Both the position numbers and the translations under genes were made by a program. The notes under the pieces were generated by a model. The model was not told the origin of the DNA. It saw nothing but the letters and a program-made list of their open reading frames with translations, and ran no database searches. Source: Coprococcus sp. (GTDB taxonomy: Bacteria > Bacillota_A > Clostridia > Lachnospirales > Lachnospiraceae). Taken from it: 64,000 nucleotides of DNA. Of this stretch, positions 18,356 through 27,398 are shown one piece after another. Location: positions 1-64,000 of the forward strand of contig JAGANU010000009.1 of NCBI GenBank assembly GCA_017624085.1. Direction: 5' to 3'. Positions within the stretch are counted from its first letter, which is position 1. Every line of letters begins with the position of its first letter.

Positions 18356-19222
18356 CTATATTTTTATTTCTTTCATAAGGGTAACCGAAACCAAATCGGG
18401 CTTATTATTTACTCTGATTTTAAGTGTATGAAGGCCAAGCCCTCCGCTCACTATCATCTTTTTATCCCCTTTCGAATATAAGCCCTTGTAGTATTTTGGA
18501 AACAGCTTAATCATAGGGGAAATTACGCCACCTAACTTAGGTATTATCATAAGGCCGCCATGAACATGACCTGAGAGTGACAAATCAGCTCCCCACGCAG
18601 CATACTCAGGAAAGTAGTCTGGATTATGGGCAAGTAGAATCGTGTACTCATTGCGAAGCGGAGTTCCCATTTCACTTTTCAGGTACTCATCGTCCATGTC
18701 CGGTCTTATAAATCTCTTATAATAGTGTGCCTTGATATCAAGACCATATATTTTTATATTAAAAGAATCAAGGTATTCACCCTCGTTTATTAGCCATGTA
18801 ACCTTATCTTTCGTGCCGTTATATAATCTCTCCCACATATCCCCATACTGATCATATATCGAAATCCTCATTTCATGATTTCCCTTACCTATATAGACCG
18901 GGTACCTGCTTCCTAAGGTATTTAACAGACTGATTGCAGCCTCTACCGACTCCGAGGGCTTCCCTACAATAAGGTCTCCTGCAGACAGAATAATGTCCGG
19001 ATTTATTTCATCTATTTTTTTTATCAGCCGATCGTTATCCTTTCCATAGCTGACCCCATGAAGATCAGAAATAAATACAATCTTTGCATTCTCTCTTATT
19101 CTTTCATCAGAAACCAAATATTCAGAGACAGCAAAATTCTTATTCTCTCTTATACTTTCAATAACCACTCCGAAAAGAACCAGAAATAAAACTGCAAAAA
19201 CAATGCCTATAAATAAATACAT
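18356..19222 (-). CDS. Membrane-anchored metallophosphoesterase (YkuE-like)
   Basis: A 288-residue calcineurin-like phosphoesterase with an N-terminal membrane helix (about residues 1-22). Metal-binding motifs run in order: ISDLHG, AGDLIVG, GKGNHE and LSGHVHGG. The catalytic part should face the outside. The start MYLFIGIVFA is preferred because GGGAGAG lies about 8 bases upstream; an upstream ATG at 19246 has no ribosome site and overlaps the previous gene. Its place among cell-wall genes suggests an envelope substrate, but that is inference. Confidence 0.88.
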   Translation of the reverse strand: MYLFIGIVFAVLFLVLFGVVIESIRENKNFAVSEYLVSDERIRENAKIVFISDLHGVSYGKDNDRLIKKIDEINPDIILSAGDLIVGKPSESVEAAISLLNTLGSRYPVYIGKGNHEMRISIYDQYGDMWERLYNGTKDKVTWLINEGEYLDSFNIKIYGLDIKAHYYKRFIRPDMDDEYLKSEMGTPLRNEYTILLAHNPDYFPEYAAWGADLSLSGHVHGGLMIIPKLGGVISPMIKLFPKYYKGLYSKGDKKMIVSGGLGLHTLKIRVNNKPDLVSVTLMKEIKI

Positions 19223-19235
19223 AAAAAAGCTCTCC

Positions 19236-20492
19236 CTAGTATGCAAAATGTTTTTTTAGTGCCTTTGAAAATGCGTATTTTAAATCCATTTTTTTTACAT
19301 CCTCATCTGCAATAAGCATTAGTTCTCCCAGGTTCCTTCCCCCCACATCATACTTGACAGAGCCTAATACATCCCCCTTCTTTATAGGAGCACACAGCTT
19401 CTTGTTTATGGAAACTTCTTTTTTGACATCTTTTTCCTGTTCATCGCCAAGCAACACGCCTTCAAAGGTACAATTTGATTTTATTCTCACATAATCCTTT
19501 ACTCCATTGTCTATTTTTATTTCCTCCTTGTCAAATGCTTTTTCATCCGTATATTTTCTGCATTGTGAAAAGCCATAATCCAGGAGTCTGCATGCATCCT
19601 TATTTCTCACATCTTTCGTTTCAGCCCCCATAATAACTGCAATAAGAGAAATATTATTTCGCTCTGCTGTAGCTGACATACAATATTTGGCTGTACTTGT
19701 ATACCCTGTTTTAAGACCTGTTGCACCTGTATACATATTAAGAAACTTATTTGTATTTACCAGATCAAAACGGCTCTCCCCCCGCCTTGTTTTATGTACA
19801 ATATGATCCATCCATATTGTGGAATAATCCAACACCTCAGGATATTTTGTAATAAGCTCTCTTGACATAATCGAAATATCTCTAGCTGACATTTCATGTC
19901 CTTCAGCATCAAGACCACAGGCGTTTTTAAAGCAGGCATTTTTCATTCCAAGCTCTTTTGCCTTTTTGTTCATCATATTAACAAATTCAGTTTCACTTCC
20001 TGCAATTTTTTCTCCCATCGCAACAGCAGCATCATTTCCTGATGCAATTATTATACATTTAATCATATCCTCCACAGTCTGAGTCTCATCCTTTTCGAAA
20101 AAGCATTGGGAACCGCCCATAGACGCCGCATGCTCACTTACAGTGACATTTTCATCCAGCTTTAAGCTTTTGTTATGTATCGCCTCAAATGTAAGTAACA
20201 GTGTCATAACCTTTGTAACAGAAGCAGGCTTCATGGGTACATCACAATTTTTTTCAAAAAGTACCGTTCCTGTGGATGCCTCTACAAGTATGCAGCTTGG
20301 AGACTGCAAATCGGAAATAGCCGAAACGTCTGTTTCATAGCGATATCTGACAGCCTGCTCTTCTTTCATATACCACGCAGCATTGTAGTTTATAACGAAT
20401 CCCAATATCAAAAAACAACCTACAAGCTTATATACGAACCCATGTATATCCTTTTTCCTTCTTTTCATTTTCATTTTCCTGTTTTTTATCAT
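19236..20492 (-). CDS. D-alanyl-D-alanine carboxypeptidase (S11 family)
   Basis: A 418-residue penicillin-binding protein that trims the terminal D-Ala of peptidoglycan stem peptides. A basic N-terminus and a hydrophobic helix (about residues 22-40) form a signal or anchor. The three catalytic motifs are intact: PASVTK (SxxK), ASGND (SxN) and LKTGYT (KTG). A C-terminal beta-domain (about 310-418) follows. The exact start is uncertain: ATG codons 1, 7 and 9 are possible, and CAGGAAA best fits the ninth. It leads the carboxypeptidase, phosphoesterase and L,D-transpeptidase run. Confidence 0.92.
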   Translation of the reverse strand: MIKNRKMKMKRRKKDIHGFVYKLVGCFLILGFVINYNAAWYMKEEQAVRYRYETDVSAISDLQSPSCILVEASTGTVLFEKNCDVPMKPASVTKVMTLLLTFEAIHNKSLKLDENVTVSEHAASMGGSQCFFEKDETQTVEDMIKCIIIASGNDAAVAMGEKIAGSETEFVNMMNKKAKELGMKNACFKNACGLDAEGHEMSARDISIMSRELITKYPEVLDYSTIWMDHIVHKTRRGESRFDLVNTNKFLNMYTGATGLKTGYTSTAKYCMSATAERNNISLIAVIMGAETKDVRNKDACRLLDYGFSQCRKYTDEKAFDKEEIKIDNGVKDYVRIKSNCTFEGVLLGDEQEKDVKKEVSINKKLCAPIKKGDVLGSVKYDVGGRNLGELMLIADEDVKKMDLKYAFSKALKKHFAY

Positions 20493-20583
20493 TATATTCG
20501 GGATAAATAGCGTAATATTCTATTTTATTCTCTTTTATTTTCTTTCCCTTCTGAAAAATAAACTTTATTTTGTGTTATGCATC

Positions 20584-20592
20584 TGATATAAT
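20584..20592 (+). promoter_or_regulatory. Extended -10 promoter of the DAHP synthase gene
   Basis: TGATATAAT (TG, one base, TATAAT) lies 31 bases before the ATG. No convincing -35 is visible. The same extended form precedes the plus-strand M20 gene. Confidence 0.6.
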
Positions 20593-20623
20593 TTGTCGAT
20601 AGAAAGCAAGGAGGAAACGAATT

Positions 20624-21652
20624 ATGAGTATGAAATTGATAAAACGTGTCCCAACAGGAGATGAAATAAAAGAATTATACCCATTGTCTAATGAACTTAA
20701 GGCTATCAAAGTCAAAAGAGATGAAGAAATTAAAAAGATTTTTACCGGCGAAGATAATCGCTTTATTTTTATTATAGGTCCGTGCTCAGCAGACAATGAG
20801 GATGCTGTATGTGACTATCAAACAAGACTTGCAAAGGTTGCTGACGAAGTAAAGGACAAGATTCTTATTATACCTCGTATCTATACAAACAAGCCGCGAA
20901 CAACAGGTGCCGGATATAAGGGCATGCTTCACCAGCCTGACCCGACAAAGGCAACAGATATGCTTGAAGGACTATATGCAATAAGAAAAATGCATATAAG
21001 AGCCATAAAGGAAACCGGTCTTACTGCTGCTGATGAAATGTTGTATTCAGAGAACTGGCAGTATGTAGATGATATTCTCTCGTATGTAGCTATAGGTGCA
21101 CGTTCTGTTGAGGACCAGCATCACAGACTGACATCAAGTGGAATGGATGTACCTGTCGGAATGAAGAATCCAACAAGTGGTGATTACAATGTTATGATGA
21201 ACTCATGTATTGCTGCCCAGCATCCGCACACCTTCCTGTACTCAGGCTGGGAAGCTCACACAGACGGCAATCCTCTTACACATTGTATCCTACGTGGTGC
21301 TCTTAACAAGCATGGACAGTCTATCGCAAACTATCATTACGAGGATCTGAGACTTCTTGCAGATGCTTATCAGAAATTTGACCTTGTAAATCCGGCATGT
21401 ATTGTTGATGCAAACCATAACAACTCCGGTAAGAACTTTGGCGAGCAGCCAAGAATAGTCAAGGAGGTTATTCACAGCAGAAACTATGATCCTGAAATAA
21501 AGAACCTTGTAAAGGGCGTTATGGTAGAAAGCTATATTGAAGATGGTTGTCAGCCTGTTGATGGAGGCTGCTATGGTAAATCCATAACAGACCCTTGTCT
21601 CGGCTGGGATAAAACAGAACGACTCCTCAAGGAAGTTGCTGAATTATTATAG
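20624..21652 (+). CDS. aroF: 3-deoxy-7-phosphoheptulonate synthase (class I)
   Basis: A 342-residue DAHP synthase that joins phosphoenolpyruvate and erythrose 4-phosphate, the first step of aromatic amino acid synthesis. It is the AroF/AroG/AroH type: FIIGPCSADNE, IPRIYTNKPRTTGAGYKG, SSGMDVPVGMKNPTSG and DANHNNSGK are all recognisable. Which isozyme regulation applies (Phe, Tyr or Trp) cannot be told. AAGGAGG lies 9 bases before the ATG. The last base of its stop codon is also the first base of a REP-like repeat. Confidence 0.93.
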   Translation: MSMKLIKRVPTGDEIKELYPLSNELKAIKVKRDEEIKKIFTGEDNRFIFIIGPCSADNEDAVCDYQTRLAKVADEVKDKILIIPRIYTNKPRTTGAGYKGMLHQPDPTKATDMLEGLYAIRKMHIRAIKETGLTAADEMLYSENWQYVDDILSYVAIGARSVEDQHHRLTSSGMDVPVGMKNPTSGDYNVMMNSCIAAQHPHTFLYSGWEAHTDGNPLTHCILRGALNKHGQSIANYHYEDLRLLADAYQKFDLVNPACIVDANHNNSGKNFGEQPRIVKEVIHSRNYDPEIKNLVKGVMVESYIEDGCQPVDGGCYGKSITDPCLGWDKTERLLKEVAELL

Positions 21653-21682
21653 TGTGTCACCGGGGACAGGTTCCTTGACACA
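21652..21682 (-). repeat. REP-like element, copy in inverse orientation
   Basis: A 31-base unit that is the reverse complement of 21750-21780 with one mismatch, and of the same family as 11-100. It overlaps the aroF stop codon by one base. Confidence 0.85.
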
Positions 21683-21704
21683 TTTGACACATCATTTAAA
21701 AATA

Positions 21705-21740
21705 CAGCCGAGCCTTTTAGGTATTCGGCTGATTTTTTTT
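21705..21740 (+). terminator. Terminator after aroF
   Basis: A 7-bp stem (CAGCCGA and TCGGCTG) is followed by eight T on the plus strand. It lies inside the loop of the REP inverted pair. Confidence 0.88.
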
Positions 21741-21749
21741 GCAATAAAA

Positions 21750-21780
21750 TGTGTCAAGGAACCTGTCCCCAGTGACACAC
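21750..21780 (+). repeat. REP-like element, second arm
   Basis: A 31-base unit in the same orientation as the copies at 11-100, with AGTGACACAC in place of GCTGACACAC at the end. Confidence 0.85.
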
Positions 21781-21806
21781 AATTTCTGCATGACGGCTTA
21801 TTGCAC

Positions 21807-21839
21807 AAAAAAACCTGCAGATTATTCTGCAGGTTTTTT
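21807..21839. terminator. Bidirectional terminator
   Basis: A 14-bp stem (AAAAAACCTGCAGA and complement) with a 4-base loop has T runs on both strands. It ends the minus-strand divIVA-SCP2 unit, directly after its stop codon, and backs up the aroF terminator. Confidence 0.9.
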
Positions 21840-22163
21840 CTATGCTTTTGCGAGCTTGGTTAGCACCTGTCTGCCAAGTGCCACATCTCCCATCATCTTG
21901 AACTTTCCGGTTGTATATGCATACACAGGATCTACTGTTTTGTCAATAATTCGAATAAAGGCAGGCAAAGTAAATACGTACTTAACCTGATATTTATTAC
22001 ACTCCTCAGTATACAATGAAGGAACATGATCCCTTACTTCTATGTAGAATACCCCACTATCTTTTCCAATAATATTGAACTGAAGATTGCAATCACATAC
22101 ATCCTGAAAATCCACACTATTTAAAACACTTTTAATATAATCGATACATTCAGAATATGTCAT
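21840..22163 (-). CDS. SCP2-like sterol-transfer-fold protein
   Basis: A 107-residue protein that looks like a small SCP-2 sterol-carrier fold protein: FNIIGKDSGVFYIEVRD, then KYVFTLPAFIRIID, and the ending TGKFKMMGDVALGRQVLTKL, which is the typical C-terminal SCP2 helix. Such short bacterial versions probably bind hydrophobic ligands; the ligand is unknown. The start MTYSEC has AAAGGA 6 bases upstream; the longer frame overlaps divIVA. It follows divIVA by 10 bases and shares its promoter. Confidence 0.75.
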   Translation of the reverse strand: MTYSECIDYIKSVLNSVDFQDVCDCNLQFNIIGKDSGVFYIEVRDHVPSLYTEECNKYQVKYVFTLPAFIRIIDKTVDPVYAYTTGKFKMMGDVALGRQVLTKLAKA

Positions 22164-22173
22164 ATTATTTCCT

Positions 22174-22830
22174 TTATAAGAACTCGAAATCAGCATCCTC
22201 ATCGCCATCACCGATAAGAACCTGATTACGCTTAACGCCCTCTTCAACCTCACCGATGATAAGCTCTTCCTCTTCCTCCTGGGCAACCTGAGCGCTCTTA
22301 CCTGTGAAGGCAGCTGGCTTTGGCTCTGCACTCTGAGCCGGCTTGCTTGTCATCTTAAGCTTCTGTGGAGCATCTCCCTGAGTCTTCATCTTAAGCTTCG
22401 TAACAGGATCTGCCTCAACAACATCTACCTTATCTGCAGCCTCTGCAACCTTAGCACTTGAACCACTCTTAAGTGCTTCCATCTCTTCCTTAAGCTTTGC
22501 AAGCTCTGCCTTTGCATTGGCAATAACTTCGTTTGCCTTCTTCTTAGCGTCGTTAATGATCTTGTTAGCCTCTGCATTCGCTGCATTAGCCTCCTTCTTT
22601 GATCCGGGAGCAGCCTGCTCAAGCTGTTTTTCAAGCTCGTAAATCTTTACGCTGTTCTCCATAAGACTTTTCTTTGATACTTCATTCTCTGACTGCAATG
22701 CAGCATACTTTGTCTGTAAATCTGCATAATCATCAGCAACTGAACGCAAAAAGCTGTGAACCTCATCCTTATTATATCCAAACAGTCCCTTTTTAAAGGT
22801 TTTGGTATCGATCTGATCCTTTGTTAACAT
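22174..22830 (-). CDS. divIVA: DivIVA-domain protein
   Basis: A 218-residue coiled-coil protein. The first 50 residues match the DivIVA/GpsB membrane-curvature domain (KTFKKGLFGYNKDEVHSFL). A long coiled coil (about 30-125), rich in Ala, Glu and Lys, follows, and the C-terminus is acidic and probably disordered. DivIVA proteins gather at division sites and poles and recruit partners. No ftsZ-linked ylm genes are nearby, so whether it is the main DivIVA or a paralogue is unclear. A strong promoter precedes it. Confidence 0.85.
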   Translation of the reverse strand: MLTKDQIDTKTFKKGLFGYNKDEVHSFLRSVADDYADLQTKYAALQSENEVSKKSLMENSVKIYELEKQLEQAAPGSKKEANAANAEANKIINDAKKKANEVIANAKAELAKLKEEMEALKSGSSAKVAEAADKVDVVEADPVTKLKMKTQGDAPQKLKMTSKPAQSAEPKPAAFTGKSAQVAQEEEEELIIGEVEEGVKRNQVLIGDGDEDADFEFL

Positions 22831-22889
22831 TCTACAGTACTCCTTTTTTCATATTCTAGTGCTAAATAAAGCATACAGCCCTAGGCACT

Positions 22890-22918
22890 ATTATATTAAA
22901 TTTTTTTTGTTATTTCAA
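22890..22918 (-). promoter_or_regulatory. Promoter of divIVA-SCP2
   Basis: Minus-strand TTGAAA (22913-22918), 17 bases with an A tract, then TATAAT (22890-22895). Confidence 0.8.
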
Positions 22919-22985
22919 CAACTATTGTATATTTTTGTACTATTTTAGATAGCTCAGTATTTTTATGGAATAGAACGTACACAAA

Positions 22986-23432
22986 CTAAATATTATCACT
23001 GTCCAAACATATTGTGAAAGGTCCATCATTAACAAGCTCAACCTGCATATCTGCCCCAAACTCACCATGCTCTACAACTTCCACTGTGTCTCTACATCTT
23101 GATATAATATACTCATACATAGCTTTTGCCATATCAGGAGCGCCGGCTCCTGTAAATGACGGTCTGTTTCCTTTTTTACAATCAGCGCAAAGGGTAAACT
23201 GTGAGACAATCAGAAGCTCCCCGTTTACAGAGGAAATATCAAGATTTGTTTTACCGTTTTCATCTGCAAAGATCCTCATCTTAAGAAGCTTACTTATCAT
23301 TTTATCCGCAATCTCATCTGTATCACCATCAAACACTCCTACAAACACAAGAAGACCTTTCTTTATGCTTCCAATTATTTCGTTGTTTACTGTAACCTTC
23401 GCCCTGTTTACCCTCTGAATCACAAATTTCAT
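22986..23432 (-). CDS. dtd: D-aminoacyl-tRNA deacylase
   Basis: A 148-residue enzyme that hydrolyses D-amino acids wrongly attached to tRNA. Family motifs are clear: [15 protein letters not shown] at the N-terminus, [18 protein letters not shown] with the active-site region, and [11 protein letters not shown] near the end. Length is exact for DTD. Its ATG overlaps the stop of the MATE gene by 4 bases (ATGA), so the two are translationally coupled. Confidence 0.95.
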   Translation of the reverse strand: MKFVIQRVNRAKVTVNNEIIGSIKKGLLVFVGVFDGDTDEIADKMISKLLKMRIFADENGKTNLDISSVNGELLIVSQFTLCADCKKGNRPSFTGAGAPDMAKAMYEYIISRCRDTVEVVEHGEFGADMQVELVNDGPFTICLDSDNI

Positions 23433-24793
23433 GCGCTTACCTCACTGCCTTTTTCAAATGTTTTTACAATTCTTAGATACTTTCCAAGATTAATTATCGC
23501 TCTTACAATCTCGTCTACAATTACTGCTAAAAATACTCCGGATATTCCAAGCTTTAATACAAACACAAATATCAGGGCAATTCCAACTACCCATACAGTA
23601 CCAAATATCTGTGTAATAAGCATCCATATTGTATTACCGCTTCCTCTTATTGCGTTTCCAACAATAATATTGGCTGATTTTGCAAAGAGGTTTACACTTA
23701 TGAAGAACAGATATATTCCACTAGATACAATTATGCTCTCCTCCTTTGTAAACAGTGAAATTATCTGCTGTGGGAACAATAGGCTTAAGGTCAGTGTCAA
23801 TAGTGCCACTACAATACAAAAGCCATAAGCACATACGCATACTCCCTTGTATTTGTCTACATCCATCTTGCCCTTGGCCTCTCCTGTAAGCGTCATCGTT
23901 CCATTTCCAATGGCTCCTATAATAACAACGGCAAGAATCTCTACGCTAAACACAATGGAATATATGCCGGCTGCCAGCTCGTTTATTTCATTCAGTATTC
24001 TGATAAGAAGAAGGTTTCCCAGGTTCCAGGCAAAATCCTCCAGAGCCGTATTGATTCCAAGCTTTGCGGAGATAAGATATGGCTTGATTTTAGACTTAAC
24101 AATCCACTTCAGTGATGGTCTTGTGTATAACTTTTTACTTGTACATACAAGAATAAGAGCAAATATAAAGCCTGCATATTCTGCTATGGTAGTTCCAATG
24201 GCGGCACCCTTGATTCCCATTTTCGGAAAGCCACATTTACCAAATATAAGTATCCAGTCAAGGATAACATTAATTACAGATCTTATGATCCCATATAAAA
24301 CAAGGGGCTTTGTGTAATTTGATGTCTGAAGAATTACACTGAAGGCTCCGCCAAGTCCGGTAATCAGAAATACCGGTGCATAGTATTTGGCATACTCTAA
24401 ACACATAGGCATAATACTGTCTGACACTCCCATCAGTACAAATACAGGCTTGGCTGCAAAAAGCCAGAAGAAAAATAATAGTATCGGAATAATATTGTTA
24501 TACTTCACCATAGCTCCTGCATATTCCCCAATATGCTCCGTATCACCGGCTCCCACGCTCTGGCTAATGAGAATCGATGCACCAACGACTATGGAAAAAC
24601 AAAATGACATGGTTGTCCACATAGTCGTTGTTACATTTCCAAGAGCGCTCATATATAAACTGTTGACACGGCCTAAAAAAACCCTGTCAATTAACATCTG
24701 AAGCTGAGAAATAAGGTTACTCAGCATAATTGGCACTGCTATATTAAGAAGTGCTCCCAAATATCTTTTATTGTAGCTTACTATTTTGTTCAT
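23429..24793 (-). CDS. MATE-family multidrug/toxin efflux transporter
   Basis: A 454-residue integral membrane protein with about 12 predicted helices in two repeats, each opening with a MATE-like segment ([28 protein letters not shown] in the first half, split here by position 40). MATE proteins export organic cations using sodium or proton gradients. The start is set at MNKIVSYNK, with GGGAG 10 bases upstream; a TTG seven codons earlier is possible. It is coupled to dtd and diverges from asnB. The substrate is unknown. Confidence 0.88.
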   Translation of the reverse strand: MNKIVSYNKRYLGALLNIAVPIMLSNLISQLQMLIDRVFLGRVNSLYMSALGNVTTTMWTTMSFCFSIVVGASILISQSVGAGDTEHIGEYAGAMVKYNNIIPILLFFFWLFAAKPVFVLMGVSDSIMPMCLEYAKYYAPVFLITGLGGAFSVILQTSNYTKPLVLYGIIRSVINVILDWILIFGKCGFPKMGIKGAAIGTTIAEYAGFIFALILVCTSKKLYTRPSLKWIVKSKIKPYLISAKLGINTALEDFAWNLGNLLLIRILNEINELAAGIYSIVFSVEILAVVIIGAIGNGTMTLTGEAKGKMDVDKYKGVCVCAYGFCIVVALLTLTLSLLFPQQIISLFTKEESIIVSSGIYLFFISVNLFAKSANIIVGNAIRGSGNTIWMLITQIFGTVWVVGIALIFVFVLKLGISGVFLAVIVDEIVRAIINLGKYLRIVKTFEKGSEVSA

Positions 24794-24879
24794 CCTTATC
24801 ACACTCCCTGACAAAAAATGTTCTTAAATGAAAGCATCTGAATATACTATAAAGAAATATTGTCCTTGAAGGAAAGATT

Positions 24880-26736
24880 ATGTGCTCCATTGCAGGTTAT
24901 TACAACTTTCAATATAATATTCCGGAAAATGAACAAGAAGCATTTTTCTTGCTCGACAAAATGAATAATGCTTTGGCTCATCGCGGGCCAAATGCAAAAG
25001 GCAAATATCTGTCTAAATGCTGTGGTCTTGCCCATACAAGACTTTCAATCAGAGATATATCAAGGGGAGACCAGCCCATGATAAAAAAAGCAGGACAAAA
25101 TACAGTGTCCATAGTATACAATGGGGAAATATACAATATAAGTGAATTAAAGTCCAATCTTTTATCGATGGGATGTACATTTTGTACAACATCAGATACC
25201 GAAGTCCTATTAAACTGCTTTATACACTACGGACCCGACTTTGCAGATAAACTAAACGGTATATTTGCATTTGCAATTTATGATGAAGCAAATCAGTGTC
25301 TGTTCTTATATCGTGACAGTTTTGGTGTTAAGCCCCTCTATTACACTGTAACGAAGGACAACACAGTAGTTTTCGCTTCAGAGCTTAAAGGAATACTGCA
25401 ATATCCCGGACAAAGTCCTCAGATAGACAAAGATGGACTATGCGAGATATTCGGACTTGGTCCCTCAAAAACGCCGGGATCAGGGGTATTTAAGGGTATT
25501 TCGGAAGTTAAGCCAGGGCATTTTATTAAATTTTGTCCAAACGGAGTCCACGACTTTGTCTACTATCGTATTACTAGCACTCCACATACCGAAGGCTATA
25601 AGGATACCGTACAACATGTTCGCTATCTTGTAAAAGACAGCATTGAAAGACAGATTGTATCGGATGTGCCAATATGTACATTTCTGTCCGGAGGTATTGA
25701 TTCCTCAATAGTAAGCAGCATATGTGCTGCAAAGCTTAGGGAAAGCGATGAAAAGCTTCACACATTTTCTTTCGACTTTACAGACAACTCCATATACTTT
25801 AAGTCCAATTCATTTCAGCCTGAGCAGGATCGGCCTTATGTTGATATGATGGTAAAGTATATCGATTCCTGTCACACATACTTAACATGTAATTGCTATG
25901 ATATGGTTGACTACCTGTATAAATCAGTCCTATCCAGAGACCTACCTACAATGGCTGATGTAGACTCATCCCTGTTATACTTTTGTTCTTGCGTTGCAAA
26001 GGAGTTTAAGGTTGTATTGACAGGGGAATGTGCTGATGAAATATTTGGCGGATATCCTTGGTTTTATAGAGACAATCTTATGAATTGTGACACCTTCCCA
26101 TGGATGAAGGATCTTTCTCCAAGACTAAACATATTATCACCGGAGGTTGCAAATTCGCTTAATATTGAAGAATACGTGGGCAACCTGTACAACACTCTTC
26201 TTTCTGAAATAAATCTTCTTCCAACGGAAAACGATTCTGAGAAAAGGCGAAGAATCATATCTTATATCAACATAAGGATGTTTATGCAGACACTCCTTGA
26301 CAGAATGGATCGAACAAGTATGGCAAATGGACTTGAGGCCCGTGTCCCATTTGCAGACAGGCGGATCGTCGACTATGTATTCAATATACCATGGGAATAT
26401 AAATACTCAAATGGCATTGAAAAAAAGCTGCTAAGAGACGCCCTAAAGGACTATGTACCACATGAGATAATGTACAGAAAGAAAAGTCCATATCCTAAAT
26501 CGTATAATCCGCTATATGAGGAAATACTGATTAAGCAGATGAGAGAGGTTTTAGCAGATCCAAACAGTCCTATATGCGGTCTTATAAACATTGACTATGT
26601 ATACAAACTGCTGGATTCTCCTAAGGATTATGGAAAACCTTGGTTTGGGCAGCTAATGGCTGCGCCACAGATGATTGCATATCTCCTCCAGGTAAACTAC
26701 TGGCTGAAGGAATATCATATCAGCGTAAGCATATAA
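24880..26736 (+). CDS. asnB: Glutamine-hydrolysing asparagine synthase
   Basis: A 618-residue two-domain enzyme that makes asparagine from aspartate, ATP and glutamine. Cys2 (MCSIAGYYN) is the glutaminase nucleophile once Met is removed, with JALAHRGP-type NALAHRGPNAKG in the glutaminase domain (about 1-210). The synthase domain has the pyrophosphatase loop FLSGGIDSS and TGECADEIFGGY. Length is in the AsnB range. AAGGA lies 6 bases before the ATG. It is a single-gene unit, divergent from the MATE gene. A role in amidating other substrates is possible but less likely. Confidence 0.92.
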   Translation: MCSIAGYYNFQYNIPENEQEAFFLLDKMNNALAHRGPNAKGKYLSKCCGLAHTRLSIRDISRGDQPMIKKAGQNTVSIVYNGEIYNISELKSNLLSMGCTFCTTSDTEVLLNCFIHYGPDFADKLNGIFAFAIYDEANQCLFLYRDSFGVKPLYYTVTKDNTVVFASELKGILQYPGQSPQIDKDGLCEIFGLGPSKTPGSGVFKGISEVKPGHFIKFCPNGVHDFVYYRITSTPHTEGYKDTVQHVRYLVKDSIERQIVSDVPICTFLSGGIDSSIVSSICAAKLRESDEKLHTFSFDFTDNSIYFKSNSFQPEQDRPYVDMMVKYIDSCHTYLTCNCYDMVDYLYKSVLSRDLPTMADVDSSLLYFCSCVAKEFKVVLTGECADEIFGGYPWFYRDNLMNCDTFPWMKDLSPRLNILSPEVANSLNIEEYVGNLYNTLLSEINLLPTENDSEKRRRIISYINIRMFMQTLLDRMDRTSMANGLEARVPFADRRIVDYVFNIPWEYKYSNGIEKKLLRDALKDYVPHEIMYRKKSPYPKSYNPLYEEILIKQMREVLADPNSPICGLINIDYVYKLLDSPKDYGKPWFGQLMAAPQMIAYLLQVNYWLKEYHISVSI

Positions 26737-26737
26737 A

Positions 26738-26786
26738 AAATAATGCACTGTATGTATCGCTTGATTATACATACAGTGCATTATTA
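26738..26786. terminator. Terminator between convergent asnB and dpaB
   Basis: A stem of 18-19 bp (AATAATGCACTGTATGTA and complement) closes an 11-base loop. The T run is better on the minus strand, serving dpaB, but the stem lies directly after asnB. Confidence 0.88.
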
Positions 26787-26802
26787 AATTTATACTATAA
26801 CA

Positions 26803-27387
26803 TTATTTGCAGCATAACACAGGCTGAAGCTGTCTTCCATCAAGAGCAGCCATTATAGTATCCGGGATAAGCTCAAGTCTTCCGATTAAGGAATTAGGTT
26901 TTTTTACAGGATCATCCTGAAAAAATGGAACAAAATATATATTCTTCATATTCATAAGCTGTCCTACATTTTTAAAATTAATCCCCATTGCATCATTTGT
27001 TGATATTGATATAATAAGAGGTTTATTGTTCCTGATGTGTGCTTTTGCCGCCATAAGAACAGGAGTATCTGTTATTCCATTTGCCAGCTTAGCTATTGTA
27101 TTACCTGTACATGGTGCAATAACAAGGGCATCAAGATAAGCCTTAGGTCCGATAGGCTCTGCCTCCTGAATCGTATATATCCCCTTTCTGCCGGTTATCT
27201 TTTCAACCTCATCCTTAAAGCTGTCAGCTTCTCCAAATCTTGTATCTAATCCGGCTGAATTAATTGAGAATATCGGGTACAGCTCCATTCCCATATCTGC
27301 CATTTTCTTTATTTCTTTTTTTACTTTATCAAAAGTACAAAATGAACCTGTGATAGCAATTCCAATATTGCACTTTGATAAATCCAT
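26803..27387 (-). CDS. dpaB: Dipicolinate synthase subunit B
   Basis: A 194-residue flavoprotein-like subunit (SpoVFB) that with DpaA forms dipicolinic acid, the calcium chelator of the spore core. The Rossmann-type N-terminus IGIAITGSFCTFDKVK and the ALVIAPCTGNTIAKLANGITDTPVLMAAKAH region, read in pieces, are characteristic. It follows dpaA by 11 bases. AGGAG lies 8 bases before the ATG. In Bacillus this operon is made in the mother cell. Confidence 0.93.
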   Translation of the reverse strand: MDLSKCNIGIAITGSFCTFDKVKKEIKKMADMGMELYPIFSINSAGLDTRFGEADSFKDEVEKITGRKGIYTIQEAEPIGPKAYLDALVIAPCTGNTIAKLANGITDTPVLMAAKAHIRNNKPLIISISTNDAMGINFKNVGQLMNMKNIYFVPFFQDDPVKKPNSLIGRLELIPDTIMAALDGRQLQPVLCCK

Positions 27388-27398
27388 AATAATATCTC

